From: Liolophura sinensis | Lineage: Eukaryota; Mollusca; Polyplacophora; Chitonida; Chitonidae | Reading direction: 5' to 3' | NCBI RefSeq assembly: GCF_032854445.1 | Contig: NC_088307.1 | Coordinates: 27,320,547 to 27,384,546, forward strand | DNA: 64,000 nt | Shown here: in pieces, positions 1-14,500 of the stretch | Layout: each line of letters begins with the position of its first letter | Numbering within the stretch: the stretch's first letter is position 1 | The notes under the pieces: generated by a model | What the model was told of the DNA's origin: nothing | Databases searched by the model: none | What the model saw: the letters and a program-made list of their open reading frames with translations, nothing else | Program-made: the position numbers and the translations under genes

Positions 1-2290
1 CTGTGACAGGGTGTTCCGTCATGTGTGGTATTAGTTTACTATGATACGTTAAGGCGACATGTGTGGTGTCAGTATACTATAACGGGCTGAGGCGACATGC
101 GTGGTGTCAGTATACTATGACATGGTGGGGCGACATGTGTGGTGTCAGTATACTATGACAGGGTGGAGCGACATGTGTTATGTCAGAATACTGTGACATT
201 GTGGGGCGTCATATGTGGTGTCAGTATAATATGACGGGCTGAGGTGACATGTGTGGTGTCAGTACCCTATGACAGGGTGGGGCGATATGTGTGGTATCAG
301 TATACTATGACATGGTGGGGCGGCATATGTGGTGTCAGTATACTGTGGCAGGGTGGGGGGTCATATGTGGTGTCAGTATACTATGACAGGTTGGAACGAC
401 ATGTGTGGTGTCAGCATACTGTGACAGTGTGGGGCGATATGTGTGGTGTCAGTACACTATGATGCGCTGAGGCGACATGTGTGGTGTCAGTATACTATGG
501 CAGTGTGGGGCGACATGTGTGGTGTCAGTATACTATGACGGGGGGCGACATGTGTTGTGTCAGTATACTGTGACAGGGTTGGTTGTCGTATGTGGTGTCA
601 GTATACTCTAACAGGATGGGGCGTAATATGTGGTGTGAGTATACTGTGGCATGGTGGGGCGTCGTGTGTGGTGTCAGTATACTATAACAGAGTAGGGCGT
701 AATGTGTAGTGTCAGTATACTATGACAGGTTGGGGTGTCGTATGTGGTGTCAGTATACTCTAACAGGGTGGAGCGTCGTTTGTGGTGTCGGTATACTGTG
801 ACTGGGTGGGACGTCATGTGAGATGTCAGTATAGTGTGACAGGGTGGAGCGTAATGTGTGGTGTCAGCATACTGTGACTGGGTGAGTCGTCATATGTGGG
901 TGCAGTATACTGTGAATGGGTATTGCGTCATGTGTGGTGTCAGTACATTGTGACTTTGTGGGGCGTCATGTATGGTGTCAGTACACTGTGACTTGGTGGG
1001 GCTTCATGTGTTATGTCAGTACACTGTAACTTGGTGGGGCGTCATGTATGGTGTTAGTACACTGTGACTTGGTGGGAAGTCATGTATGGTGTTAGTACAC
1101 TGTGACTTGTTGGGGCGTCATGTATGGTGTTAGTACACTGTGACTCGGCGGGGCATCATGTATGGTATTAGTACACTGTGACTTGGTGGGGCGTCATGTA
1201 TGGTGTTAGCACACTGTGACTTGGTGGGGCGTCATGTATGGTGTTAGCACACTGTAACTTGGTGGGGCGTCATGTGTGGTGTCAGTACACTGTGACTTGG
1301 TGGGGCTTCATGTGTGGTGCCAGTACACTGTGACTTGGTGGGGCGTCATGTGTGGTGTCAGTACACTGTAACTTGGTGGGGCGTCATGTATGGTGTTAGT
1401 ACATTGTGACTCGGCGGGGCGTCATGTATGGTATTAGTACACTGTGACTTGGTGGGGCGTCATGTATGGTGTCAGTACACTGTGACTTGGTGGGGTGTCA
1501 TGTATGGTATTAGTACACTGTGATTCGGCGAGGCGTCATGTTTGGTATTAGTACACTGTGACTTGGTGGGGCGTCATGTATGGTGTCAGTACACTGTAAC
1601 TTGGTGGGGCGTCATGTATGGTGTTAGTACTCTGTGACCCGGCGGGGCGTCATGTATGGTGTTAGCACACTGTAACTTGGTGGGGCGTCATGTATGGTGT
1701 TAGTACACTGTGACTCGGCGGGGCGTCATGTATGGTGTCAGTACACTGTGACTTGGTGGGGCGTCATGTATGGTGTCAGTACACTGTGACTTGGTGGGGC
1801 TTCATGTATGGTGTTAGTACACTGTGACTTGGTGGGGCGTCATGTATGGTGTTAGTACACTATGACTTGGTGGGGCGTCATGTATGGTGTTAGTACACTG
1901 TGACTTAGTGGGGCGTCATGTATGGTGTTAGTACACTGTGACTTGTTGGGGCGTCATGTATGGTGTTAGTACACTGTGACTTGGTGGGGCGTCATGTGTG
2001 GTGTCAGTACACTGTGACTTGGTGGGGCTTCATGTGTGGTGCCAGTACACTGTGACTTGGTGGGACGTCATGTATGGTGTTAGTACACTGTGACTTGTTG
2101 GGATGTCATGTATGGTATTAGTACAATATGACTTGGTGGGGCGTCATGTATGGTGTTAGTACACTGTGACTTGTTGGGGCGTCATGTATGGTGTTAGTAC
2201 ACTGTGACTTGGTGGGTCGTCATGTGTGGGCGTACATTGTAACGGATGAGGGTCATGTCTGTTGTCGCTGAGTCCATTGTACATGTCTGT
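1..2290. repeat. 38-bp minisatellite, about 60 copies
   Basis: About 60 tandem units of 38 bp, typified by TGACTTGGTGGGGCGTCATG followed by a TATGGTGT(C/T)AGTACACTG half. The left third (1-900) carries older, more diverged units with TATACTATGACAGGG variants; the right part is more homogeneous. It lies upstream of the first visible plus-gene exon, so it is probably intronic. The 72-aa open frame at 244-462 is only repeat read-through. I see no gene here. Confidence 0.95.
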
Positions 2291-2430
2291 GGTTAGGATA
2301 CTATAAGCAGCCTGATGAAAGCAACAAAGTATAAGGCTGAATATGACAAAAAAAGAAAAAAGATTCTCTTTTTTTGCATTACGCTGTGGACATGTAGATG
2401 TCAGTTACAGTTCAGCTACCTTTATTTCAG

Positions 2431-2573
2431 ATGGTTTAATCTTACCACGGATGGCTGCACCTCGTGCGGGTGTGACCCGGGTGGAAGAACTGCTGACGCC
2501 TGTAACAAAGATACAGGCGTTTGTCACTGTAAGGACCAGGTACAGGGCAACACCTGTAACCAGTGTAACGCAG
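2431..2573 (+). CDS. Plus laminin exon 1 (visible): LE module
   Basis: Acceptor TTTATTTCAG ends at 2430 and donor GTACGT starts at 2574. It encodes the end of one LE module (WFNLTTDGC) and most of the next ([19 protein letters not shown]..), with the C-x-C spacing of laminin EGF-like modules. The first base completes a codon from an exon outside the window. The next intron (2574-3164) holds a tRNA-headed SINE relative at 2655-2876 and otherwise nothing recognised. Confidence 0.85.
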
Positions 2574-5500
2574 GTACGTACCTGTACTGCTCATTAAGGA
2601 CCATTTACGAAGGACATCACAAATCGCCACACAAAAACCGTAGCCGGCTTCCGTCGCCGAGTGGTTAGAGCGCTAGCGTATGACTCGCGATATCTTATAC
2701 TAAAACGATCCCTTAGAGATTAAGTCAAACTCATTCATACTTCCTTTTCGATCGTATGTGGGAATGTCGTCCAGTAACCTTGGCTTTCTCCAGCCTGTTT
2801 CCAGTATCGTCCAACCATAAAGCTAGCCGCCCTCGTGAAATATTCTTGATTGCGGCGTAAAATAAATAAATAAATGAACAAGAGACACACTGAATGTAGT
2901 ATCTCTTTGGACGTAACTATTTAGCCATTTTCAAGAATGTGAACTACCAAATATGTTGACTTCAATATTTGGAGTTTCTCTTGTTTTACTCAAAGCTCAT
3001 CCGTCGTCATAGAAAAAGTTGTATTTACATTCCACTCAAACAAACACACTTGCTTCATTGCACCGAATGCTATGATGTTGAATGCATGTTGTTTTTTTCT
3101 TTCTGGTTGGCTAACTGAATATCTTCACATCTCGTCTAATCTGTCTTGTTTTATTTTCTCACAGGTCACTACGGCCTGGGTCTCTGGCACCCGGACGGTT
3201 GCCTCCCTTGCCTGTGTTCCTCTCATTCCACCAATTGTTCCTCCGCGGAGGGATTTTATGACACCATGGCGAGGAGCACGTGGACTCTGTCGAACCCGAG
3301 CGCCGTTGATGCAAGATGGTTGGGCGAAGACGATGACAGCAAGGAGGTCTTTGTTGATAACCCTACTGTTTTCTTCTCCGGTCAGACAACGGCACAGTAA
3401 GTGGTTCTGTGCCATTCATTTCTTGGTTAAATGCGATTACCTTTTAATCATTGGGACACACGAGATAAAGGTTCAAAAGCGGGTGTAGACAGGGAATCTG
3501 TAGATTCCAGCGCCCTTAAGCCGTCGACGACGCTCGTGTTGTTCCGTTTTTGCAGTTAAACGTTCACAGAAAACCACTTGTCCTCCAAAAACACGGTGTA
3601 TATATATATGTACATCACATCACAGGAAAGATCATCAGTAACTTACCAAAGGCCAGTGGCTTTCCATGTACAATTTTTCTCTCCACCCCCCCCCCCCTCC
3701 CTCCCAAAAAAAAACCGCCAACGAACAAGTGAAAAGTTGGTTAATATAACAATGAAATAATACATGTATCTTAGATATTTTCCTGGTTAAACATGGGTTT
3801 GTCATTCATTAGTTACCTTTGAAAACATCCTTTCATTTTTTTTCTTCACACAGGTACGTCATGGAGATAAAGAATTCGCCTCAGTACCTGCAAAGCCAGG
3901 CGCTCTACTTTCTGGCGCCGCCCAAGTATTTGGGCGACAAGCGCTCGGCCTATGGACGATTTCTCACCTTTTTTCTCCGCTCTTCTGCCCTAGAAGGATT
4001 TCTAGAAGATACCTTAGGAGACTTAGTTCTCCGCGGTACTGCACTGGCTTACTCACTCGTGACGAAGCTTAGTGTGTACCCAGGAGACGGGCCTACTGAA
4101 TATAGGGTAAGTGGTGAAAAATTTTAGTGAAGTATCAGTGTCTGTTTTGTGATTTCTGTCAGGGAGCGTGTCCGGTAGGTACATCTACAAACACAGAATA
4201 AAATTGAGATCGTAACTCATGCGTAAACACCGGCATGAGCGAGTATCGAACTCATTCCTTGAGGTTCAGGTATTTAGTATGGTAGACAAAAGATCGGCCG
4301 CTGTATGTTTAGTAGCTTCCAGTATGTGCAATGAAAGGTTTTCACTAAAACAACAGAAATGCTAGACGCGTCTTCAATGTGTAAACGGGAGTTCCACTGG
4401 CGATTGACGCGATAATTTGGAAAAGTATAGGCCTACAACAAGTCAAGAGATCGATCCTCAGTGAAGCCAGTATTTTGATATCTTTCTTTATGACAGTATT
4501 GTCTGATTATTTATTTGTTCTAGATGGACTATTTTCCTAGTGAAGGTACCAGACTCCTATACTGTAAATTAAATGCGACGTACATCAAGTCGTCGTGTGT
4601 AATAGTATGTAGTTCTACGTATACAGAAAAACATTAAAAACCGACAGTTTGTCAATACCGACCATGTCGATTGGTCCACTTATATCTTCATTTACAACCC
4701 ATGTTATATTTATTGAATAAACCCATACTTTACTATCGAGAATATCAACTGCGATTTTCAGTCCCCATTGTATCTAATGCATGTTAAACCACCTTTGTGT
4801 AACCCGACACCGCGTTCTTGTCAGAGAAGGGAGATAACCCTGCTAGTGAAAACATTCTCAACAACATGATTATGATGGGCACACTACTTTTGATGTTAAT
4901 CATTAGCTTAGAAGATTTTGAGCATTTCAGGCGATCAAATAATGCAGTATTGCCGAACCTTTGTCACTTTGTTTCCCATATTTCGTTGAGCCTATCAGGC
5001 TGCTAAGAGTAATTAACAGACGCTGTATAAAAATGTGTTAATAGATGATTTGAAAGAAATACAATTTGAGAAAAATGAAACTTAAGTCACCAAAGTTAGT
5101 TATTTGTGACATCTGTAGAACCTAAGCGACGAAGTGACTTGTTGTTGCATATAGAACCTCCATAAATCAACATTTGTCATTTTCTCGCGTTACTGACAAG
5201 GTCGGTTTATGCAAGTCTTACTGTATATGTATTAGCACAATAGCGCCGTTCCCTAAACAGAATGACTAAAAAAATAATAAGTAACTTATAACTGTAATTA
5301 TAAGGAGGACTGAGGGCACCGGACAGTCAGGTACACACGTAAATCCATGTCAGATCTAGTAAACTGGTTTGTCCCTCACTAGATTTGAATTATAACCAAT
5401 CTGACGAAAGACAGACTTATTAACCGCTGGTTTGTCGCTCACTAGATCTGAAGTATAATCAATCTCACAAAATTCAGATCGAATGACCGCTGATTTGTTG

Positions 5501-8500
5501 TTAACTAAATCTAAAGTATAACCATTTTCACAAAATCCAGCTCCAGTAGCTGCTGTTTTGTCCCTCACTAGATCTGAATTATGACCAATCTCACTTAAGT
5601 ATTAGTCTCCATCCGGGGTTGAACCCCGCATCTACCGTGGACGAGCAGACATTGTCCCACTACGCCATCGAAACTGTCCGCTGTTCCATGGGAAAGTATT
5701 GTTACTTTGTTTCAGATTCCTCTTCTTGAAAGTGAGTTTAAAGTTGACAGAACAGATGGAGTTGGAGCCACTTTCCTGCAGATGATGGAAACGCTATCCT
5801 CTCTGCAGGCTATCAAGATACGAGCTAAATACGTCAATGTAAGTCAGCGTTTGAAACACTGAGATACAGAGGTATCAAGGACACTGTATCAGACGACAGG
5901 AGTTTAAGCTTTTTAGATTACAAAGCAAATATTCAAATGTATACTAGGTGTTATCATTCACTTATGCCTGGGAAAATGTTGGGAGATAATCCAGACTGAA
6001 CTTTTGAACGATTAACCCCGTTCTTGTAAAATACTTCATGTAAAATGGGACGTTCAAAGTGTTTGGCCTCCTCTCTCACACAGTTGCAGACCTATTTAAT
6101 TGATTTCGGCATCCAAACCAAGTCATTGTGATCATGTATTTAAGAAATAAAGACCATGAAGTCCACCAAAACAAATGGGATACGAATCTATGCTTGCTCG
6201 ACGAGGAACTTATGTACATATCGAGGTAAATGTATCATTCAATTGTTTTCGTAATATTTTTATTAACATTAAATTCAGCGAGCATTGTTTGTGTATTAGT
6301 ATTATGAGCCCCGGCGCAAATGTTTCGTTCTGGCCGTACTATACGTTCAAGATGTTGCTATAGTCTTGAGCTGATCTATCCAAACTTTGTTCGCTGTTTC
6401 AGAAAACAGACGCCTTTGTCCAATTGTCGCAAGCTTCCATGCAGTTCTCTTCTCGTGACAACTCTTCCGGGATTCCCGTGAACAACGTAGAGCAGTGCGT
6501 TTGTCCTGATGGCTACAATGTAAGTGTACTCTTGAGGCTCCACTCTAAAAGCTTTAACTGAAGACTCGGTAAGTTGACTCACGAGACTTTACACTGAAAC
6601 CTTTAACTGGAGAAGATAAGTTGACTCGTGAGACATCTCCCCAAAACTTGTTACTCTAGAGACAGTTAGTTCACTTTCGAGTCTTCATCTTAAAACCTTT
6701 TCGTTGCTACTGTCAACTTTGCCTCAGGATTCCGTAAAGTCTTTTATATTGTAGGCACTTTTTATAATGTAGACTTCTCAGGCTACTTTTTAAAACCTTG
6801 GACTGTAGACGCTGTAAGTTGACTCCTCAAGCTTCTTTCTAAACCCTTGGACTGTAGACGCTGTAAGTTGACTCCTCAAGCTTCTCTCTAAAACCTTGGA
6901 CTGTAGGCGCTGTAAGTTGACTCCTCAAGCTTCTTTCTAAAACCTTGGACTGTAGACGCTGTAAGTTGACTCCTCAAGCTTCTCTCTAAAACCTTGGACT
7001 GTAGACGCTGTAAGTTGACTCCTCAAGCTTCTTTCTAAAACCTTGGACTGTAGACACTGTAAGTTGACTCCTCAAGCTTCTCTATAAAACCTTGGACTGC
7101 AGACGCTGTAAGTTGACTCCTCAAGCTTCTTTCTAAAACCTTGGACTGTAGACACTGTAAGTTGACTCCTCAAGCTTCTCTATAAAACCTTGGACTGCAG
7201 ACGCTGTAAGTTGACTCCTCAAGCTTCTCTAAAACCTTGGACTGTAGACGCTGTAAGTTGATTCAATCTACTTCACTTTAAAACATTTCACTGTCTTCGC
7301 CCTGAAACCTCTGACTGTACACACCATAAGCTGTCTTCTGAGACTTCACCCTAAAACATTTCACTGTAGACATAGTAAGCTGACTCATTATACTTCACGT
7401 TAAAACATTTCACTGTAGGCTGAGACTTCACCATTAAAAATTTTGACTGTAGATAATGTAAGTTAACTCCTAAGGCTTCACCATAACCAAAGACATGGTA
7501 AGTTGACTTCTGAGACTTCACCCTAACTCGTTTGACTGTGGACACGGTAAGCTGACTCCACAGACTTCACACTAAAAGTTGAAATAGCCACGCTATGTTG
7601 ACTCGTGAGACATCATCCTAAAACTTGTGACTCTTGTAGTGTTTAGTATATGTGTACATGCAATATGTTAGTGCACGTACACGTATGACGTGTAACGCAT
7701 TGTATGATGGGACATCTGAGCTAAGCGACATGATATGGGAGCAAGACCTCTCAAAATGGCATAAAACACCAGTCAAATAACGAAAAGACTAAACCAGCGA
7801 CCGGCAAGTAGACTAAATAAAGATTTGTATTATAATATATATCTTGGGGTCCGCAGGGTCAGTTTTGCGAGCAATGTGCCCCTTCTTTCCGGCGAGATCC
7901 TGCCACCCCCGGGTCATTTGGTAAATGTGTGGGGTGCCAATGTAACGGCCACGAGCTCGACGCGTGTGACGCAGAGACGGGCAAGTGTAACTGTACACAC
8001 AACACTGAGGGAGACAACTGTGAGAAATGCCTGCCCGGTTTCTATGGCGACGCCGGCCTTGGAACTCCAGGTAAGTTTCAGCCTATATTTCTTCATATTT
8101 CACTTCTACCCACATGGGACAATGTGGTTAAAGGATCATGTGTCGTAATATTAGCACTTGTTTACAAGCGGTACGTGTAAATTGCTGGTAGGGAAAACGG
8201 GCAAACACTACATTGCGTGTGAATATATTTTAAAAGGGGTCTTTTTATCAGGCACATTTGCTCTGGTTACATGCTTGTTCACATTTATCTTAACATATTT
8301 CTTTTATATCGCTTAGGATTATGGGGCTTATCAATCATATGGCGAAGTAGATATTAGCACCTGTTTACAAGCGTTTCACGTTTCTAATGGGTATTAGGAA
8401 AAGCGGACAAACCCTGTATTTCCTGTGAATATATTTTAAAAGGTTTCCTGTTTTATTTTTTTTTTATAAGGCGCATTCACGCCATTTAAAAGCATTGTCA

Positions 8501-11500
8501 TATTTTATCTTAAGAAAAATTGCTATACGATGGCAGACGTACGTGTGTGAAGCAGATGGCTGGTCAACTGAATTGCTGATTGGCTTTACCAGAAATCCAT
8601 GTAGCGTTTGAACAGTAAAACCAACTTTTCAAGTTCAGTTTCTGACATTTCACAGTTAGGTTGATGCATTGCGTAGCAGCAGACTACACTAGTACTCATT
8701 ACAAGAACGCCATCCAAAGGTAAAAAAAAGAATTCTAAAGCTTAGTTTGATGTCACTGGCGTTCGATTTTATCGATATATGATCGATAAGTCCATCATGA
8801 AATCCAATCATTTAGCTGCATTTTATGTAGTCGGAAAGAAAACTCTGAAAATAAACAAATAAAAGTTTTGGATATAGTTTGCAACGCTTCCATATTTTCT
8901 GAGTATTAATTCAATTTAAGATAAACCCGAACCATTTTTGTCGGCGAAATACTTCCTGGCTTCTACAATGTAATTGTTGAAAATATTCAAAAAAGTTTAA
9001 GTTGTTAATGTTTATTTAGATGACCCTGGGATAGATAATAAACCTGGATGAAATAATCTTTCCTATTTATTACAAATGATTACATTATGATTAGATTTTG
9101 GTGTGTTGTTCGAAGTGTGACACATCTTTGTGTTTTTTTTTGCAGACGCTTGTAAGCCATGCATGTGCCCGGGAAATGTGGTAGATGGCACTGTGAACGC
9201 CTTTGCCTCTGGATGTGACGCCACGGGCAAGTGTATCAACTGCACTGCTGGTCACCAAGGAGACCGCTGTGAGATGTGTATTGAGGGCTATTACGGGGTG
9301 CCTGAAAATGCAACAGTGAGTGTACATTTAACTGTTTATAAGACAGCAAAGTGCAACAGAACCATAGATGAATATAAGTGAGTACTCTAAAAACTACAGT
9401 TTACGTACGATATAGCATTGTGAAAAAATACACCTTTCACGTAATTATGTGTACTGGCGGATTGTGTTGATAGACAGGTGTATTTGTGGTAAACAGAATG
9501 TGTACCACTGACACGCATATTGCTGCGGTTGTGCAAATTTGTAAAACAGTCCTTTTTTTAGAGAGTAAGAACTGATCTGCTCATGAAAAAATTTCTGAAG
9601 TGTGCTTACATGTATTAACACAAACTTATTCCTGTAATGTATGCATTGTCATCATGAATATTTCACACAAATGAGGGTGTTGCAGAATGGAAGAATCGGA
9701 GTGTGTAAGTGAGAAAACCCGAGTGTATAGGTGAGGAAACGCGAGTGTATGGGTGAGGAAACGCTAGTGTGTGAGAGAGGAAACCTGAGCGGTCGATTGG
9801 TGATGTAGAGTAGCTTTCAATATTCACTTTGTAAAATCTCATCAAATGGTCAACAATATTCTACATGTATTGTGTAACCACATTCGCAACTTGTAGGAAT
9901 GACACAAAGTCACTGCCGATTTAGAGCGGGTTGTATTCGTAAGCACGGCCTTAATATCACGGCCGACTGAGAGAGGGCTGTATTCCTAAGCGCGGCCTTA
10001 AAATCACTGTCGAGAGAGGGCTGTATGCGTAAGTAAGGCCTTAAAATCACGACGGAGAGAGGACTGTATTCGTAAGGGCGGCCTTAAAATCACTACCGAC
10101 TGAGAGGGGGCTGTATTCGTAAGGGCGGCATTAAAATCACAGCGGACTGAGAGGGGGCTGTAGTCGTAAGCGTGATCTTGAATTCATAGCCAATGTAGAG
10201 GGTTGTATTCAAAACCTCGGCGTCAAGGCCACGGCCGATTGAGAGAAGGCTGTAATGTAGATGCCAAAGCCACGATTGGGAGCGGATTATATTTGTAATA
10301 TAGCGGTCGAATTTATAGATGACTGAGAGAGAAATGTATTTGTAATGTAGGCGTCAAAGTCACGGCCGATTGACAGAACGTGGTGTTGGTAAACTGTGCG
10401 TCAAAGTCACGGCCGATTGAGAGAGGGTTTTATTTGTAATCTAGACGCCAAAATCACGTCCGATTGAGAGAAGGCTGTATTTGTAATCTAGGTGCCAAAG
10501 TCACGGCCGATTGAGAGAAGGTTGTATTTGTAATTTAGGTGCCAAATTCATGGCCGATTGAGAGAAGGTTATATTTGCAATAAAAGCGTCGAAGTACCGG
10601 ACGATTGTTTATTTATTTATTTATTTATTTATTTGATTGGTGTTTTACACCGTACTCAAGAATATTTCACTTATACAACGGCTGCCAGCATTATGGTGGG
10701 AGGAAACCGGGCACAGCCCGGAGGAAACCCACGACCATCCGCAGGTTCCCGGCAGACCTTTTCCCTTACGGCTGGAGAGGAAGCCAGCATGAACTGGACT
10801 TGAACTCACAGTGACCGTATAACGAACGATTGCGGGAGGGTTGTATTAGTAATCTAGGTGTCAAAGTCACGATCAGTTAAGAGATGGGTGTATTTGTAAT
10901 CTGTGCGTCAAAGTCACGGACAATTGAGAGAGGGATGTATACGTCACCTAGGTGTCAAAGTCACGGACGATTGATTTAAGGCTTGTATTTGTTATCTAGG
11001 TGTAAAAGTCACGGTCAATTACCAGACTGCTGCATTCATAATCTTGACCTCAAAGTTGTATTGGATTGAAGGAGGGCTACACTCGGCCTCTGAGTCGCAC
11101 ACGATTGATTCCAATACATGTACTCATAATCATGCAATGAATATCAACGATCGATTTGATGGAAGGATGAATTCGTAACTGCCAGAGAGTCACAACCCTT
11201 AGGATTCGTAATTGCGGCTTGAAAGTTACGAACAAGTCAAAGGATGGTTGGATTCATAGTTACGGTCTCAAAATCATGGTAATTTGAGGGAGGGCAATCT
11301 CGACCTCGAAATCGCCACCTAATCTCAACCACAGTGTCTGATGATTTCTGTGACCTGATGAGGCGAAGTGGGTATCGTCTGGATTCCGGTTCTTACGCCC
11401 ATCGTGTGAATGAAATATTCTTGAGCACAGCTTTATGCCCTAAGTATATAGGTTTTTAGTAAATAAATAAGTTAATTAATGCCCTGCATTATACTTCCCT

Positions 11501-14500
11501 TTTCACTTTCAGAACAATAATGGACGCTGTGTGCAATGCGTGTGCAATGGGAGAGCGGACACGTGCGATTCGCAGACAGGAGTTTGCATAAACTGTCGTA
11601 ACAACACAAGTGGGAAAGAGTGCGACATCTGTGATCAGCCATATTTTGGGGATGCTATGTCGAACAGCTGTTCGCGTAAGTACGCCTACTTCCTGCAAGG
11701 TTCAGTGTTAATGTTTTAATGCTGAAGGTAAAAAAAAAAAAACTTGGAAGAAGAACATGGTATCATTCCTTAAGGTCTTTGTAAATTATTTGGCAATGTC
11801 ATAAAAACTACTCATTCAATAACCAGATACCGGATGCAGTCTTGTGAGTTCCAGTTTTTACATGTACCTGTAAAATTTAGAGGGGAAATGTGAGGTCCAT
11901 TAACACAGACAGATTTAATAAATAACTAGCACTGTCATCAAAATTCTCCCAGTACTTTTTTGAGGATGGAATGTGGCAGATTTAGTTGTTTAAATGCTTT
12001 TCTATGAGCATCAGATATACTAGGAACTAAGAACTACGGGATATCATATGCAGCATGCTTTTCACGTTATATTTTTAGACCAGTAACGTGGGATAAATTG
12101 CCTTTAACATCTCAGCATTTTTACCTGACTCAGTTAAAGCCTCCATGCTAGGGGGTGTCGAAGTTACTACTTTTTAAAGCATTCTCATGTGCGGTTAGAA
12201 TAAAACTACAGGGAAAATTAACAAGGGGCTGGATATCACCGGTTACGCGTCCACACTTGTTAACACTCTTTTGGTTGTCCTAGTTTTACTCTTCATGCTG
12301 ATGTTTTTCATTTTTATTTGTTTATTTGATTGGTGCTTTACGCCTTACTCAAGAATATTTCCCCTATACGACGGTAACCAGCATTGCAGTGGGAAGAAAC
12401 CGGACAGTGCCCGGGGGAAACACACGACCATTCGCAAGTTCCTGGCAGACCTTCTCAAGTACGGCAAGAGAAGAAGCCACCTTGAGCTGGACTTGAACTC
12501 ACAGTGACCGCATTGGTGACAGGCTCCTGAGCCTTTGCACCGCGCTGGCACGCTAACCACCTCGGCCACGGAGGCCGCCTTTTTTTACTTTTCATTCTTC
12601 TGTGGGTTGTACATGTATTTGTAAATCTAGGCGTCAAAGTTTCGGCCGATTGACAGAGAGTTGTATTTGTATTCTTTATTAATGTGTTGCTCTTTCTGGA
12701 TAAGGAGTAGCTAGAGTGTAACTAGAGTGTAGCTAGAGTGTAACTAGAGTGTAGCTAGAGTGTAACTAGAGTGTAGCTAGAGTGTAACTAGAGTGTAAAT
12801 GTGCAACAAGCATTTCATTCCACACCTGTGTTGTTTCTGTTTACTACCGCCCCTACACAAGGAGCTGTACATGCTACTGTACCCTTTGTTCTGTCCTAAC
12901 AAGGACTTGTCTTTCAACATTTCTGTTTGGCCTATTGCTTCAGGATATAACACCCACTCATAAGGCTTGTCTTCCGAGGCTGTCCGAACTGTATTGGTCT
13001 ATTGCTCCAGGATATAACATCCACCCATAAGGCTTGTCGTCCGAGACTTTCTGAATTGTATTGGTCTATTGTTTAAGGATATACCACCCACCTATAAGGC
13101 TTGTCTTCCGAGACTTTTTGAACTGGATTAGTCTATTATTTTAGGGTTTCACACAACCGGATAAGAAATCTTTTAAAGCGTTTTGAAATGTTTTGGTCTG
13201 ACAAATTGCCATCATCGTGAGGAAATATTCTATTTCACGTTTTGGACCTATAAGTTGTCCGCATGTTGAACATAGGGGTTAAGACTATGGGGGTGAACTA
13301 TTAACCCTGAGACGCAGGCGAAGTAGTAAATTTTTACTCCCAGGGATTAAATCCCCATATACCCTTCTCAACATGCCGATAACGATTTGTCCCTGCAATA
13401 TTTATCAAACAGAAGCCAATCTCGCGTATATGTAAAGCTGAGCTAAGAAAAAATCATGCCAGCTATGTCAACTGCAGACACCGCTGGTATAGTGGTGTGA
13501 CGGCACAATGACGCACCATGGAATGTAGTGTCACAAAGAAAAATGTCGTCAGCCTGCGCAGTAATTCAATTGCGCAGGTTTTAAATCTCATATACACTTT
13601 GTGGACATGACCTGCAGCTCTCACAAGTGTATGTCAGTATTTAAATCCGCCTGATCAAACAATGCAATCGAAAATCTCGGATGATGTTGGGGACAAATTC
13701 ATTTAGGGTAAGACGTTCCCCGATAGGGCGTGATTTCAAAACTTACCTAACTGTTTAATTTATTGTTTCAGTGTGTAATTGCTCCATGATAGGAGCTACT
13801 GGAGATTGTGACCCATCTAGTGGACAGTGTATGTGTCATCCATATGTTAAGGGATTTTACTGTGATAGATGCATGGCCAACTCTTACAACTACACCAACA
13901 CGGGCTGTACCCAGTGCGACTGCCATCCCCAAGGTGGGATTGGAATGGCGTGTAACTTGGTAAGTCATGTATACGTCCAGTTGCACTGCGGCGTCTACAA
14001 ATTTGTAAATAACGTCCTTACATTTTACACAGTTCTTCTGAAGTCGTTGTGCAAGAGGGCCTGTATTTTGGTACCGTGCATGCATTTACATGAACAGTTA
14101 CAATAAAACCGTAACCGAGGTAAACTACCATAAGATGCCGCATTTCACTGGTTGCGTGTGTGATCATTTACCAACTATCATACTGCCGACGCTGCTTCAG
14201 TTTACTGTCTATACTGTACATTTTGTACAGTGTACACGGTTTATGAGACAGACCATGCAAACCTAACGGTTCACGACAGCCGGTTTTCTGACATAGCTGA
14301 CAGTGACGTAATAGTTACAGAACGTTTCATGTACGAGCCCCAAAAACTTCGGCTTAGAAGGATAAATTTGCATTGAGCAAGGTGGAGGTGTGTCTTCATT
14401 GATGATAAAACAAAAACAAACAAACAAACAAACAAAAAAAAACAGAAATTACATCTCGACTGAACAGCATATGAAACAGAGAAGTTGGTCTGTAGATAAA

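Noticed and set aside
5606-5673. Functional tRNA gene
   Set aside because: A- and B-box-like words are present but the acceptor stem and anticodon arm do not form; more likely a pseudogene or SINE head.
7919-7925. GTAAATG inside exon 6 as a splice donor
   Set aside because: Reading straight through keeps the LE cysteine pattern unbroken, while splicing here would delete half a module.
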